NCBI RefSeq assembly: GCF_025917315.1
Contig: NZ_CP080627.1
Location: forward strand, 2,790,001 to 2,854,000
DNA from: Halomonas qaidamensis
GTDB taxonomy: Bacteria; Pseudomonadota; Gammaproteobacteria; Pseudomonadales; Halomonadaceae
Length of the DNA stretch: 64,000 nucleotides
Reading direction: 5' to 3'
This document shows positions 24,357 through 34,182 of this stretch, piece after piece. The translations under genes and the position numbers were made by a program. Numbering within the stretch: position 1 is the stretch's first letter; each line of letters starts with the position of its first letter. The notes under the pieces were generated by a model that ran no database searches, was not told where the DNA came from, and saw only the letters and a list, made by a program, of their open reading frames with translations.

Positions 24357-26489
24357 ATGCCACGCTTTACTCGCACCGCCTTAGCCAGCGCCGTCGCTCT
24401 TAGCGTCTCCGCCACCGCGGCCTTAGCCCAAGAAGCAGAACAACTGGACAATATTGTTGTTTCTGCCAGCGGTTTTGAGCAGGCACTGGTTGATGCTCCT
24501 GCCAGTATTTCCGTTGTTTCTCGTGAGGAACTGGAGCGCAAGCGCATTACCAGCGTGGCTGATGCGTTACGTGATGTAGAAGGTGTTGATGTTGGTGGAG
24601 CAGTCGGCAAAACCGGTGGCAGCAATATCAGCATTCGCGGGATGCCTAGCGACTATACGTTGATTCTTATTGACGGCCGTCGGCAGAACGCAGCTGGCAG
24701 CGTCACACCTAATGGGTTTGGCGAAACGTCTACCAGCTTCTTCCCACCTGTTTCTAGCATTGAACGTATCGAAGTGATTCGTGGCCCAATGTCGACGCTA
24801 TATGGCTCTGACGCCATGGGCGGAGTAATCAACATTATTACTCGCCGAGTAGACCGCGAGTGGGTTGGTTCTGTAGGTATTGAAAATACATTTAATGAAG
24901 ATCGTGATTTCGGTGACCGCCGCGAAATCAATCTTTATACCAGCGGACCGCTTATTCAAGACACGCTTGGCATTCAGGTACGCGGTCGTTTATATGAGCG
25001 GGACGCATCAGAACTTACTTACACTGACGGCAACGGCAATCCCATTGAGGTTAGCCAGCGTGGCCCCAGCCCGGTAGAAGGCGATGTCTATAACCTGGGT
25101 GGTAAGCTAACTTGGACGCCCAATTCAGACCATGATCTTTGGGTAGATGGCGAAGTTAACCGACAGCGCTATAACAATGACAAATGCCAGCTCGGCACAT
25201 TGGATGGCCGCTCCCGTAGCTGTGAGCCGGCACCTGGTGTCGCGAATGGCTACGCTGACGAGCTGCGTTTTGAGCGTCAGCAAGTTGCTATTGGCCACAC
25301 AGGCCGCTTTGCATCAGGTACGCTTGAAACTAGCTTAATGCGCAACCTCACAGAAACCAAAGGCCGCACTATTCCTGGTGAAAATGGCGTTGCCTATGAC
25401 GGCTTCCCGGGCATCGTGGGCGGCGCGCCTCGCGAACTAGAAACCACCAATACTGTGTTAGACAGCAAGTATGTCATGCCACTAGGCGACCACATGACCA
25501 CGGTGGGCTTGCAATGGTGGGACGCCGAACTCGACGATGGTTTGGCAAATGAAACCTTTGAGCAAACCACCTGGTCGCTCTTCGCAGAAGATGAGTGGTT
25601 GATACGTGACGATTTGGCGCTAACGCTTGGCGGCCGCTACGATCACCACGACGCTTTTGGCAGCCAGTTCAGCCCACGTAGCTATTTGGTGTGGAATACC
25701 ACTCCAAACTGGACACTAAAAGGTGGCGTCAGCCGAGGTTACAAAACGCCCACGCTGAATGCGTTGCATGCGGGTATTAATGGCGTCACGGGTCAGGGCA
25801 CCATACTGACGATTGGTAACCCAGACCTAGAGCCAGAAACCAGTACCAGCAGCGAAATTAGTGCTCATTACGACAGCCAGACAGGCTTCACCGCTAGCGC
25901 CACACTGTTCTATAACGAGTTTGACGACAAAATAGCCAGCGGCAACGACATTGTTGTTGAGAACGATCCGCTCGTGCCTGACGGTGTTTATAGCCAAGAC
26001 ATCAATATTGATGAGGCCGTCACCCAAGGTGTCGAGCTTGCTACTAGCTATCAGTTCACACCAGATTGGCGTTTATCGGCCAACTACACCTACACCGATA
26101 GTGAACAGAAAAGCGGTAACAATCGTGGCGAGCCACTGACCGACACGCCAGAGCATGCATTCAATGCTACGCTGCGCTGGCAAGCCACGCCTCAGCTGGA
26201 CACGTGGCTTTCCGCTGAGTATCGCAGCGAGCGTTACCGTAACCGTGAAAGCGTTAGGGGAGCGCCCTCGTTCGACGACCTAGGCGACTTCAAAGCCTAT
26301 TCACTGTTCCACTTAGGCGGCAGCTACGCATTTACCGAACAATTTAACGTCAGTGCCACCATTTATAACGTGTTCGATAAAGATTTTGTTGATTATCGCG
26401 CTTACGGTGACGGCACTAGCTTTGGCAATGTGTATGCCAATAGTGAAGAAGGACGTCGATTGTGGCTATCTGCACGCTACGAGTTCTAA
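24357..26489 (+). CDS. TonB-dependent siderophore receptor (CirA/FepA-like), first
   Basis: The 710-residue outer-membrane protein has a signal peptide ending LAQ-EAEQ and a plausible TonB box at LDNIVVSASG. The plug domain (ISVVSREELERKRITSVADALRDVEGVDV, IERIEVIRGPMSTLYGSDAMGGVINIITRR) is followed by a C-terminal barrel that ends in aromatic F (LSARYEF). It takes iron chelates across the outer membrane with TonB-ExbBD energy and feeds the divergent ABC importer. The ligand is not readable; the plug resembles catecholate receptors. AGGGG lies 7 bp before the ATG. A strong terminator follows. Confidence 0.93.
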   Translation: MPRFTRTALASAVALSVSATAALAQEAEQLDNIVVSASGFEQALVDAPASISVVSREELERKRITSVADALRDVEGVDVGGAVGKTGGSNISIRGMPSDYTLILIDGRRQNAAGSVTPNGFGETSTSFFPPVSSIERIEVIRGPMSTLYGSDAMGGVINIITRRVDREWVGSVGIENTFNEDRDFGDRREINLYTSGPLIQDTLGIQVRGRLYERDASELTYTDGNGNPIEVSQRGPSPVEGDVYNLGGKLTWTPNSDHDLWVDGEVNRQRYNNDKCQLGTLDGRSRSCEPAPGVANGYADELRFERQQVAIGHTGRFASGTLETSLMRNLTETKGRTIPGENGVAYDGFPGIVGGAPRELETTNTVLDSKYVMPLGDHMTTVGLQWWDAELDDGLANETFEQTTWSLFAEDEWLIRDDLALTLGGRYDHHDAFGSQFSPRSYLVWNTTPNWTLKGGVSRGYKTPTLNALHAGINGVTGQGTILTIGNPDLEPETSTSSEISAHYDSQTGFTASATLFYNEFDDKIASGNDIVVENDPLVPDGVYSQDINIDEAVTQGVELATSYQFTPDWRLSANYTYTDSEQKSGNNRGEPLTDTPEHAFNATLRWQATPQLDTWLSAEYRSERYRNRESVRGAPSFDDLGDFKAYSLFHLGGSYAFTEQFNVSATIYNVFDKDFVDYRAYGDGTSFGNVYANSEEGRRLWLSARYEF

Positions 26490-26537
26490 ACGCTGCTAGC
26501 TAGAAGTTTCTGTTTACTGTTTCAATGAAACCTTGCT

Positions 26538-26564
26538 GCCCTGGCCATGTGCCAGGGCTTTTTT
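26538..26564 (+). terminator. Rho-independent terminator after the first TonB receptor
   Basis: gccctggc (26538-26545) / gccagggc (26551-26558), 5-nt loop, followed by tttttt. Confidence 0.9.
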
Positions 26565-26683
26565 ACGCCGTAAAGTTGGGCGGTAGCCAACCTCTATGCT
26601 GGCAATTCATTAAGTTAATCTCTCGTAAGCGTAAAGCTTAGGTACTATTAACCAACTTCCACGCCCGCTTAACAGCGAATTCG

Positions 26684-27808
26684 ATGTTTATTAGGAAACT
26701 GTCTGTTATGACCGCGTACCCGCTCGTCCGCTATCTCGCCTTGGTGCTACTGTTGCTCGGCGGCCTAATACTCTCTAGCGCTTCCTTCGCGCAATCAGCC
26801 CCCAGGGTCGAACTAGCCCCTGTAAACCGCGAGCCAATTTATACCGAAACAAAGCTGGTTGGCACAGTGAACTCCCTGGAAGATGCCCTGCTCTCAGCAT
26901 CCGTGGCAGGGCTTATTATTCAGGTAGCGGTTAATCCTGGCGACCATGTTGCTAAGGGAGACACGTTAATCGCGTTAGATGACGACTTGGCTCGTTTTGA
27001 CCTAGCAGCAGCGGTCGCCGCAGAACAGGAGGCCCAGGCCACTCTGGCAGAGGCCGAACGATTACTACAGGAAGCAGAATCGGTGGGTGTGGGGCGCAAC
27101 ATCGCGGCGACTGAAGCTAGCGCTCGGCGCAGCGCCGTTAATGTGGCCCGCGCCGCACGCTCGCGTTTAACAGCAGAACAAGCGCGTTTAAGCGCCCTAC
27201 TGGCTCGCCATGAAATCAACGCCCCTTTTAATGGTGTCGTCAGCGCTCGCAGCGTTAATCTTGGCGAGTGGGTCACGCCAGGGGATAGCGTTGCGCGCCT
27301 CGTTAATCTTGATGAACTGCGCGCTGACTTCCAAGTACCCGAAATCTTTTATGCCGCCCTTCAAGACGAAGCGTTTATCAGCCTGCGCGTGGGTCAACAC
27401 ACCTACGAGAGCACTATCGCCACGATGGTGCCGATCAGTGACACCAGCGCCCGCACGTTCCTATTACGCGCCCATGTGCCTGAAGCAGCTGCACTGTATC
27501 CAGGTAATGCAGTGGATGCTGTGCTGCGGGCCTCAACCGGTAGCGATGGGCTGACGGTTCCCCGCGATGCGTTAAGCCGCTACCCAGATGGGCGAGTCAC
27601 CGTATGGGTCGCCACGCCTAACGAAAACAACACGTATCAGGTTACTGAACAGCGTGTGCAGTTAGGCATTAATTTTGCCGACCGTGTGGAAGTTGTCGAG
27701 GGTCTCTCCGGTGATGAGCAGGTCGTCGTTCGTGGCAATGAATCGCTGGTCGAAGGGGTCAGCGTAGAGAATATCGCTGTTGAGAATGACGCGGCGGGGA
27801 GCGAGTAA
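26684..27808 (+). CDS. RND efflux periplasmic adaptor (AcrA/MdtA family)
   Basis: The 374-residue protein begins with a signal or anchor segment (LVRYLALVLLLLGGLILS) and has the membrane-fusion architecture. A lipoyl half is seen (LLSASVAGLIIQVAVNPGDHVAKGDTLIALDD), then a helical hairpin with many A/E/R residues (about 105-165), the second lipoyl half (INAPFNGVVSARSVNLGEWVTPGDSVARL) and the beta-barrel part. It links the RND pump to an outer-membrane channel. The start may be ATG 26708, eight codons later; neither has an ideal ribosome site. Its stop overlaps the pump start (TAATG). Confidence 0.9.
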   Translation: MFIRKLSVMTAYPLVRYLALVLLLLGGLILSSASFAQSAPRVELAPVNREPIYTETKLVGTVNSLEDALLSASVAGLIIQVAVNPGDHVAKGDTLIALDDDLARFDLAAAVAAEQEAQATLAEAERLLQEAESVGVGRNIAATEASARRSAVNVARAARSRLTAEQARLSALLARHEINAPFNGVVSARSVNLGEWVTPGDSVARLVNLDELRADFQVPEIFYAALQDEAFISLRVGQHTYESTIATMVPISDTSARTFLLRAHVPEAAALYPGNAVDAVLRASTGSDGLTVPRDALSRYPDGRVTVWVATPNENNTYQVTEQRVQLGINFADRVEVVEGLSGDEQVVVRGNESLVEGVSVENIAVENDAAGSE

Positions 27809-30800
27809 TGTTTGCAGCCCTACTGCGCCAGCAAACGCTGGTCACGGTTATCGCGCTGATTTTCCTGCTGCTAGGCATTGCCGCCACGCTGCGCATTCCC
27901 GTTCAGATGATTCCCGACATTGAAGCCCGCACCATTACGGTCGAGACGCGCTGGGCGGGAGCGACACCCCAGGATATCGAAAAAGAGATCCTCATTGAGC
28001 AAGAGCAGTACTTGCGCAATGTGCCGAACCTTACCCGCATGACGGCCATCGCCGAAAGTGGCAGCGCTGAAATTGAGCTTGAATTCCCGTTTAGCGTGGA
28101 TATGACTGCCGCACTGATTCAAGTCAATAACGCGCTTAGCCAAGTATCGTCCTATCCCACCAATGTGGACCAGCCACGCATTGTTTCTGCCGCTTTCTCG
28201 ACAGACGCATTTTTGCGTTTTCATGTGGGTACGCTACCCGGTAACCCTAAGGCGTTAGATATCCAATTGATGAGCGACTTTATCGACGACCGCGTTCGGC
28301 CTCGCATGGAAGGCGTCGAAGGCGTGTCGGAAGTCGGCGTAAATGGCGGCGCTCAGCGGCAGCTACAAGTTTTGGTCGACCCTGGAGCGCTGGCTCAGCG
28401 CGGGGTCTCACTTACCGAATTACGCGATGCCATCACCCAGCGTAACCGGGATATTTCAGGGGGCGAATTAGAAGCCGGTAAACGCCGCTATCTGATACGC
28501 ACGCTGGGCCGCTTTGATGACGCGGAGGCCTTGGCGCAGTTGGTTGTCTCTCGCCAAGGCGATAGCATCGTGCGGCTTGCCGACGTTGCCGAGGTTCGCC
28601 AGGGGCAGTCTCGCTTAAGCCAGCTATCGTTTTATAACGGCCAGCCAGGCATTGGTATGGATCTTCGGCGGGAAAGCGGTGCAAACGTCATCGATATCAA
28701 ATACGCCATTGAAGAAGAAATAGCGGCCATTAACGACAGCATTCTGCGTCCGGCGGGAATGGAAATGGTGCTGACTGCCGATGACGTGCGCTACGTGGAA
28801 GCCTCGGTCAGTAATGTATGGAGCAACCTGCTACTTGGGGCGGCCTTTGCAACGTTGGTGATGTACCTGTTTTTGCGCTCTGCTCGCGCCACCTTTATTG
28901 GCGTTATTGGCATCCCCTTTTGCACCATTGCTGCTTTTTTAGGGCTGATGCTAACGGGGCGCACGATCAACGTGATTTCCATGGCAGGCATTGCCTTTGC
29001 CATTGGCATGAGCGTCGATAACAGCATTGTGGTGTTGGAAAATATTGAGCGCTACCGCCGTTTAGGGCTCGACCGCATCGAATCGGCGTTACGTGGCGTG
29101 CAGGAAGTCTGGCCCGCGACGCTGGCATCGACAGCCACCACCATTTTGGTGTTCCTGCCGATTCTGTTTATCGAAGAAGAAGCTGGGCAACTGTACTCTG
29201 ATGTGGCCATTGCCGTTTCCGCCGCTATTTTTGCCTCAATGCTGGTGGCAGTTACCCTAGTGCCGTCACTATGTTCGCGCTTTAATTTTTCGATGCGCAA
29301 CGAGCATGAGGATAGCTCTGCGGCCTCACGCCCTTCGTGGGCTGGGGAACGGCTTGAGCGAATAATCGCCACCCCTTTTCGCCGCGGAGCGATCCTGGTC
29401 ATCACGGTAGTGATCAGCGGTTGGACTATCGTTGTCCTCACGCCACCCGCCGAGTACTTACCCGAAGGTGAGGAACCTAAAACCTTTGCGGTGATGAGTC
29501 CCCCGCCTGGCTATAGCCTGCAGGAAATGGCGGGAATCGCTGCGCAAGTAGAGGATTACTTTTTACCCCATGTAGACGCTGACCCAGCGGCTTTTTTAGC
29601 GGGCGACACTGAGGTGCCACCGCTGGCTTATATGAATATGCGAGTCGCTCCTACTCGGCTATTTATCGTCGCGGAAGCAGCTGACCCAGGTAACATCGAA
29701 GCGTTAATGGACGCACTTACCAACTACTACGAACGCTTTCCAGGAATGCGCGCGTTTGCCTCAAAAGGCTCGATTATTTCAAGTAACGATGGCGGTACGC
29801 GGAGTATCAACCTGGATATCGCCGGACCAGATTTGGCGACTGTTTATGAAGCCGCCAATAACCTCTATCGAGAAGCCCGCAATGAGTTTGGCAATCCGCG
29901 TATTCAGAGCCAACCCTCATCGCTATCGCTGGATCAGCCGCTAATACAAATTCGCCCAGATTGGGCGCAGGCGTCAGCGCTTGGCTTAGCGGCAGAAGAC
30001 GTCGGGTTTTCAGTCGCTGCACTCACCGAAGGTGCCTATGTGGATGATTTCTTTCTCGATGACGAAAAGATCGATATTTATCTTTATGGCCCCCAGCTGT
30101 CGCTACCTCTGGACCAACTACCCAACCTTCTGCTTCATACTCCTAGCGGCGCGACGTTGCCGCTCTCTGCCGTCGCCAGCATTGATGAAACCATGGACAC
30201 CAGCGTTATTCGCCGGGTCGATAGTAGCCGCACGGTGACCCTGAATGTCATACCACCACCCAGTATCGCCCTAGAAGCAGGGGTTGAGCAGGCCGAGAGA
30301 ATGCTGGAGCGTCTACGCCGTGAGGGGGAACTACCCTCGGCGGTGGATATTTCGATTTCAGGAGCGAGTGATCAGTTGAATGCCACGCGAGACGCGCTAA
30401 TGGGCAACTTCTTGATTGCCATTGTGATTGTCTATTTGCTACTGGTAGCGATTTTCTCTCACTGGGGGTACCCGCTGCTGATCCTTACCTCCATCCCTTT
30501 GGGCGTGGTGGGTGGCATTATGGGTCTGGCAGCTATGAACGCAGTAGGCAGCCTGCTGCCACTCATTGGCATCGCTCCACTAAGTCAGCCCTTCGATATG
30601 ATTACTATGCTGGGCTTTTTGATCTTAATGGGAACCGTGGTGAATAACCCTATCCTGGTGGTCGACCAAGCACGCCGACGGCTACACGATAAGCAGCTAT
30701 CCGTTCAGGAAGCCGTGTCTCAGGCGGTACAAACCCGCTTGCGACCAATTGCGATTACCACGCTGACCACCCTGTGCGGGCTTTCGCCGCTGGTATTTTT

Positions 30801-30963
30801 ACCCGGTGAAGGCACCGAGCTTTACCGTGGCGTGGGGGCGATTGTCTTATTTGGCTTGTTGGGGGCCTCCATCGTGACGGTGACGTTCCTGCCTGCTTTA
30901 ATGATAAGCGTACTGACGCTTACCCAACGACATACCCAGCCTGGCCGAAGCCAACACCCTTAA
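27808..30963 (+). CDS. RND efflux pump permease (AcrB/MdtB-like)
   Basis: The 1,051-residue protein has the usual two-fold RND layout: N-terminal helix, porter domain, membrane bundle (VISMAGIAFAIGMSVDNSIVVLENIERYRR, with the key Asp in GMSVDNSIV), second porter domain and second bundle ending ...LIMGTVVNNPILVVDQARR. The second bundle has NNPI where many pumps have KNAI. It drives proton-coupled export with the adaptor encoded just upstream and an outer-membrane channel encoded elsewhere. Its place between two TonB receptors suggests export of a siderophore or metal-related compound, but a drug pump is equally possible. A palindrome terminator follows. Confidence 0.9.
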   Translation: MFAALLRQQTLVTVIALIFLLLGIAATLRIPVQMIPDIEARTITVETRWAGATPQDIEKEILIEQEQYLRNVPNLTRMTAIAESGSAEIELEFPFSVDMTAALIQVNNALSQVSSYPTNVDQPRIVSAAFSTDAFLRFHVGTLPGNPKALDIQLMSDFIDDRVRPRMEGVEGVSEVGVNGGAQRQLQVLVDPGALAQRGVSLTELRDAITQRNRDISGGELEAGKRRYLIRTLGRFDDAEALAQLVVSRQGDSIVRLADVAEVRQGQSRLSQLSFYNGQPGIGMDLRRESGANVIDIKYAIEEEIAAINDSILRPAGMEMVLTADDVRYVEASVSNVWSNLLLGAAFATLVMYLFLRSARATFIGVIGIPFCTIAAFLGLMLTGRTINVISMAGIAFAIGMSVDNSIVVLENIERYRRLGLDRIESALRGVQEVWPATLASTATTILVFLPILFIEEEAGQLYSDVAIAVSAAIFASMLVAVTLVPSLCSRFNFSMRNEHEDSSAASRPSWAGERLERIIATPFRRGAILVITVVISGWTIVVLTPPAEYLPEGEEPKTFAVMSPPPGYSLQEMAGIAAQVEDYFLPHVDADPAAFLAGDTEVPPLAYMNMRVAPTRLFIVAEAADPGNIEALMDALTNYYERFPGMRAFASKGSIISSNDGGTRSINLDIAGPDLATVYEAANNLYREARNEFGNPRIQSQPSSLSLDQPLIQIRPDWAQASALGLAAEDVGFSVAALTEGAYVDDFFLDDEKIDIYLYGPQLSLPLDQLPNLLLHTPSGATLPLSAVASIDETMDTSVIRRVDSSRTVTLNVIPPPSIALEAGVEQAERMLERLRREGELPSAVDISISGASDQLNATRDALMGNFLIAIVIVYLLLVAIFSHWGYPLLILTSIPLGVVGGIMGLAAMNAVGSLLPLIGIAPLSQPFDMITMLGFLILMGTVVNNPILVVDQARRRLHDKQLSVQEAVSQAVQTRLRPIAITTLTTLCGLSPLVFLPGEGTELYRGVGAIVLFGLLGASIVTVTFLPALMISVLTLTQRHTQPGRSQHP

Positions 30964-30988
30964 ATAAACGCTTGGGCCACTTAAACAT

Positions 30989-31012
30989 GCGGCCACCTGA
31001 TCAGGTGGCCGC
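30989..31012. terminator. Perfect 24-bp palindrome between convergent genes
   Basis: gcggccacctgatcaggtggccgc reads the same on both strands and lies between the stops of the RND permease (30963) and the second TonB receptor (31041). The T tracts are modest on either side, so termination is likely but weak; it could also be a protein site. Confidence 0.6.
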
Positions 31013-31040
31013 AACGTTTAATAAAAAGGCTAAACAAGTA

Positions 31041-32999
31041 CTAAAACGCCACGTTGAGTCCTAACCATACACGGCGGCCATCGTCCACATAGCCGTACTC
31101 TTCATAAGTAATACGTTCATCAAACATATTATAAATACCGGCGTTTACCGTGGTGCTATCGTTGAGCTTGTAACCCACTCCTGCATCAACAAAGGTGTAG
31201 GAAGGTGCCACCACAGAGCGGCTGGATGGGCCGGTAGTGGGCTGGCTCTCTTCACCACGATAACTGACTTTTGTCCATTGACTGAATCGCGAATTAACCT
31301 GCCAATCAAGCGTCGCTGAAACCTGATGACGCGGTAGCTTCGTTAAAGGCTCGCCTGCATATTGACCACTTTTTTGTTCAGAGTCAGTGAAGGTATAGCT
31401 GGCCGTTAGCGCTACTGCATCTGTCAGCGGCGCTGCCAGACTGGCTTCTACCCCTTGTGTAATCGCCTCATCCACGTTGACGCGATAAGTAGGGTCGCTG
31501 CCAAAATCATTACGGCCATCGGTACAGATATCGATAGGACAAGCAATACGAGTAATTTTATCTTCAAAGTCATTGTGGAACAGCGTCAAACTGCCGTTTA
31601 AACCTGCCTCGTTGGCGTAGAGCAACGCAATCTCTTTGTTAAGCGACGTTTCAGGTTTAAGGTCTGGATTACCGTAAATATTACCACCGCGGCTGATCTG
31701 CCCCCAATCGGGGGTGATTTCACGCAGGTTTGGCGAACGATAACCGGTTGAAACGCCGCCTTTAAGCGTCCAATCAGGCGTTATATTCCAAACGCTGTAA
31801 AGACGCGGACTAACGTGACTGCCATAGTTATCATCGTCATCAACGCGCAAACCGCCAGTCAATGCCCAAGTGTCCGTCAGCATCCATTCATCTTCTACAA
31901 ACAGCGCCCGCTGGCTACTGTCGATTTCAGTCCGGTCAGATATCTTGTTGGTGGTGGTATCGCTCAGCGACTCCTCTTCGTAGCTCGCTCCAACAGTCAC
32001 TAAGTGCGTGCCTAGTGGAATCACCGCGCTGGCTTTAGCGGTAGTGTTGGTAATTTCGATATCGCGGGATTTGTTGTCGCTACGCTCACGCTGCACAAAG
32101 GTTTCGCTGGTGCCCCAGTCAAAGCGGCCACTGTGGGTAACGGCAACGTGAGTGTTGGTGTATTCGCCGATACTGTCGGTGCAACCACCTTTGCAACCCT
32201 CAGCAGCGCCAGAGCGCCCTACCCGTGAGTAGCGATCCTGTTCGGTAATGCCAGCTTCAGCAGTGAAGTCGTGATTATCGTTCGCCGCGAAGTTCAGCCG
32301 CGCGGTTAGACTTTGCAGGCTTTTTTCTTCGTAGCCGTTCAAAATATCATCTTCATCCCGCTCAGAGGCACGCCCGAAAAGCTGTAGACCTAATCGCTCA
32401 CCCACTAACGGCCCGCTTAGGTAGAAATTTGCTTGGCGGCTGTCTCCAGAAGCGCTGTTTTCTTGAAGCACGGTGTCGAGCTGCACATTGCCGTGCCATT
32501 CATCAGCCACCTTGCGGGTGATCACGTTGATTACCCCACCGATAGCATCTGAGCCGTAAAGTGTCGACATTGGCCCACGCACCACCTCAATACGCTCAAT
32601 CGCTTGTAGCGGCGGAAGCCAGTCTTGTTCAAACCCCGCGCTACCGTTCGGGCGTGATTCCCGAGAATTTTGCGGACGTCCATCCACCAAAATCAAGGTG
32701 TACTGGGAGGGCATACCACGAAGTGAAATATCATTGCCACGGTCACCTGCGCCACCACCGGTAACAACCACACCCGGCACGTCACGCAGGGCGTCGGTGA
32801 TATTTTGATAGTGGCCACGCTCAAGCTCTTCCCGAGAAATAACGCTGATAGATGCAGGCGCACTGGTAATTTGCTGTTCAAAACCTGAAGCGGTCACCAC
32901 AACATCATCTAGCCGAGGCGTTTCTTGAGCCCATAGGGCACTACAGGCCAACGAAGAGATGGCGCTGGACAATAACGCGCGACGCAAACGAGTGGACAT
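31041..32999 (-). CDS. TonB-dependent siderophore receptor (CirA/FepA-like), second
   Basis: The 652-residue protein has a signal peptide (cleavage near LWAQ), a TonB-box-like LDDVVVTASGFEQ, a plug (ISVISREELERGHYQNITDALRDVPGVVV, IERIEVVRGPMSTLYGSDAIGGVINVITRK) and a barrel ending in F (LGLNVAF). It shares plug motifs with the first receptor but is shorter, so the two may take different chelates. A Fur-box-like 19-mer lies upstream. The ATG at 32999 is followed by a typical MSTRLRRALLSS leader. Confidence 0.93.
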   Translation of the reverse strand: MSTRLRRALLSSAISSLACSALWAQETPRLDDVVVTASGFEQQITSAPASISVISREELERGHYQNITDALRDVPGVVVTGGGAGDRGNDISLRGMPSQYTLILVDGRPQNSRESRPNGSAGFEQDWLPPLQAIERIEVVRGPMSTLYGSDAIGGVINVITRKVADEWHGNVQLDTVLQENSASGDSRQANFYLSGPLVGERLGLQLFGRASERDEDDILNGYEEKSLQSLTARLNFAANDNHDFTAEAGITEQDRYSRVGRSGAAEGCKGGCTDSIGEYTNTHVAVTHSGRFDWGTSETFVQRERSDNKSRDIEITNTTAKASAVIPLGTHLVTVGASYEEESLSDTTTNKISDRTEIDSSQRALFVEDEWMLTDTWALTGGLRVDDDDNYGSHVSPRLYSVWNITPDWTLKGGVSTGYRSPNLREITPDWGQISRGGNIYGNPDLKPETSLNKEIALLYANEAGLNGSLTLFHNDFEDKITRIACPIDICTDGRNDFGSDPTYRVNVDEAITQGVEASLAAPLTDAVALTASYTFTDSEQKSGQYAGEPLTKLPRHQVSATLDWQVNSRFSQWTKVSYRGEESQPTTGPSSRSVVAPSYTFVDAGVGYKLNDSTTVNAGIYNMFDERITYEEYGYVDDGRRVWLGLNVAF

Positions 33000-33036
33000 A
33001 ATTGGGTTCCTTAATGTGAAAGAGCTCTTGCAGTCA

Positions 33037-33055
33037 AATGCGAATCGTTAGCATT
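33037..33055 (-). promoter_or_regulatory. Fur-box-like site upstream of the second TonB receptor
   Basis: aatgcgaatcgttagcatt is a 19-bp site with outer arms aatgc/gcatt and inner gaatcgtta, close to Fur sites of the AATGATAATCATTCTCATT type. It lies 38-56 bp before the 32999 start and may also affect the divergent LysR gene. Confidence 0.6.
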
Positions 33056-33189
33056 ATTATTTTTGCATAATCTTTGCACAAATAGGTTGCACAGCACGTT
33101 CAACCAAGCGGAACACAAATGCCAATTATTTGCATTACCATCGTTAGATGTCACAATAGCGCTTCGATTGTTGCCTAGTGGCCCCGACC

Positions 33190-34113
33190 ATGTACGATTT
33201 TGATGAACTTGCCGCCTTTGCCGATGTGATGACCACCGGTAGCCTAACGCGCAGCGCACAAAAACTAGGGCTTGCTAAATCGACGCTGAGCCGCCGTATT
33301 AGCCAGCTAGAAACACGATTGGGCCAGCCGCTGCTCAGGCGGCAAGCCAATCGGCTGATTCCTACTGAGGCAGGCTTGCTGTTTCATCACTACTGCACAG
33401 AACTGCTGGCATTGGCAGCCCACAGTCATGAAGCATTGGCAGAACTGCGCGAGGAAATCAGCGGAAAAGTAACCCTGGAAGTACATGGGGCGTTGGCACG
33501 AGGTTGGATGGCAGGCGTTGTGGATGCGTTTTTAACCCGCCACCCTAAAGTAGAATTAACCCTTCATACCCGCGAAACACCCCCAACTAAAATGCACAGT
33601 AACAGTGTGCACATATGGCTAGGGGCAGCACATGAATGCGGTCTTAATCAGGAGCGCTTGGGGCACTTGACCCGTGGCCTTTATGCCAACCCCAGCTATC
33701 TTGCCAACGCTGGTTACCCTCAGCACCCAAGCGAGCTAGAAGAACACGCGTGGATTGATTTACTCGATAGCGCTTCTAGCGGCCTACTGTTACACCATAC
33801 CCATCACGATGACTTTCTCTTTCATGCGCCCCGCTCGCGGCTGCGAGTCGATTTAACGGTGCTTCAAATTGATGCCATTGCTTATGGTCAAGGCATTGGG
33901 CTACTGCCCCATTGGATGGTCGAAAAACGCGAGCAGCATCATCCTGGCGATTTAGTCAGTTGTTTACCTGGCTGGGAACCCGCCCCACTACCAATCACCA
34001 TGTTGTATGCTTACGGTCATCACTCACGGCGGGTTAATGCGCTGCTAACATTTTTACGTGAACAGGTTCCCGCTGCTTGGCAAACCCATCACTCCATAGT
34101 TAACGCCAATTAA
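33190..34113 (+). CDS. LysR-family transcriptional regulator
   Basis: I chose ATG 33190 (MYDFDELAAFADV); a GTG four codons earlier also fits. The 307-residue protein has the N-terminal winged helix (about 1-60, TGSLTRSAQKLGLAKSTLSRRISQLE) and a substrate-binding domain (about 90-290). It diverges from the second TonB receptor and is followed, 69 bp later, by an AEC carrier gene. It could control either neighbour; the ligand is unknown. Confidence 0.9.
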   Translation: MYDFDELAAFADVMTTGSLTRSAQKLGLAKSTLSRRISQLETRLGQPLLRRQANRLIPTEAGLLFHHYCTELLALAAHSHEALAELREEISGKVTLEVHGALARGWMAGVVDAFLTRHPKVELTLHTRETPPTKMHSNSVHIWLGAAHECGLNQERLGHLTRGLYANPSYLANAGYPQHPSELEEHAWIDLLDSASSGLLLHHTHHDDFLFHAPRSRLRVDLTVLQIDAIAYGQGIGLLPHWMVEKREQHHPGDLVSCLPGWEPAPLPITMLYAYGHHSRRVNALLTFLREQVPAAWQTHHSIVNAN

Positions 34114-34182
34114 CCAATTCACCTTGCCAGTTAGCGGCCTAATTAACGACAATGAGCCGCTAATAATCGTCAAGGAATGGGA

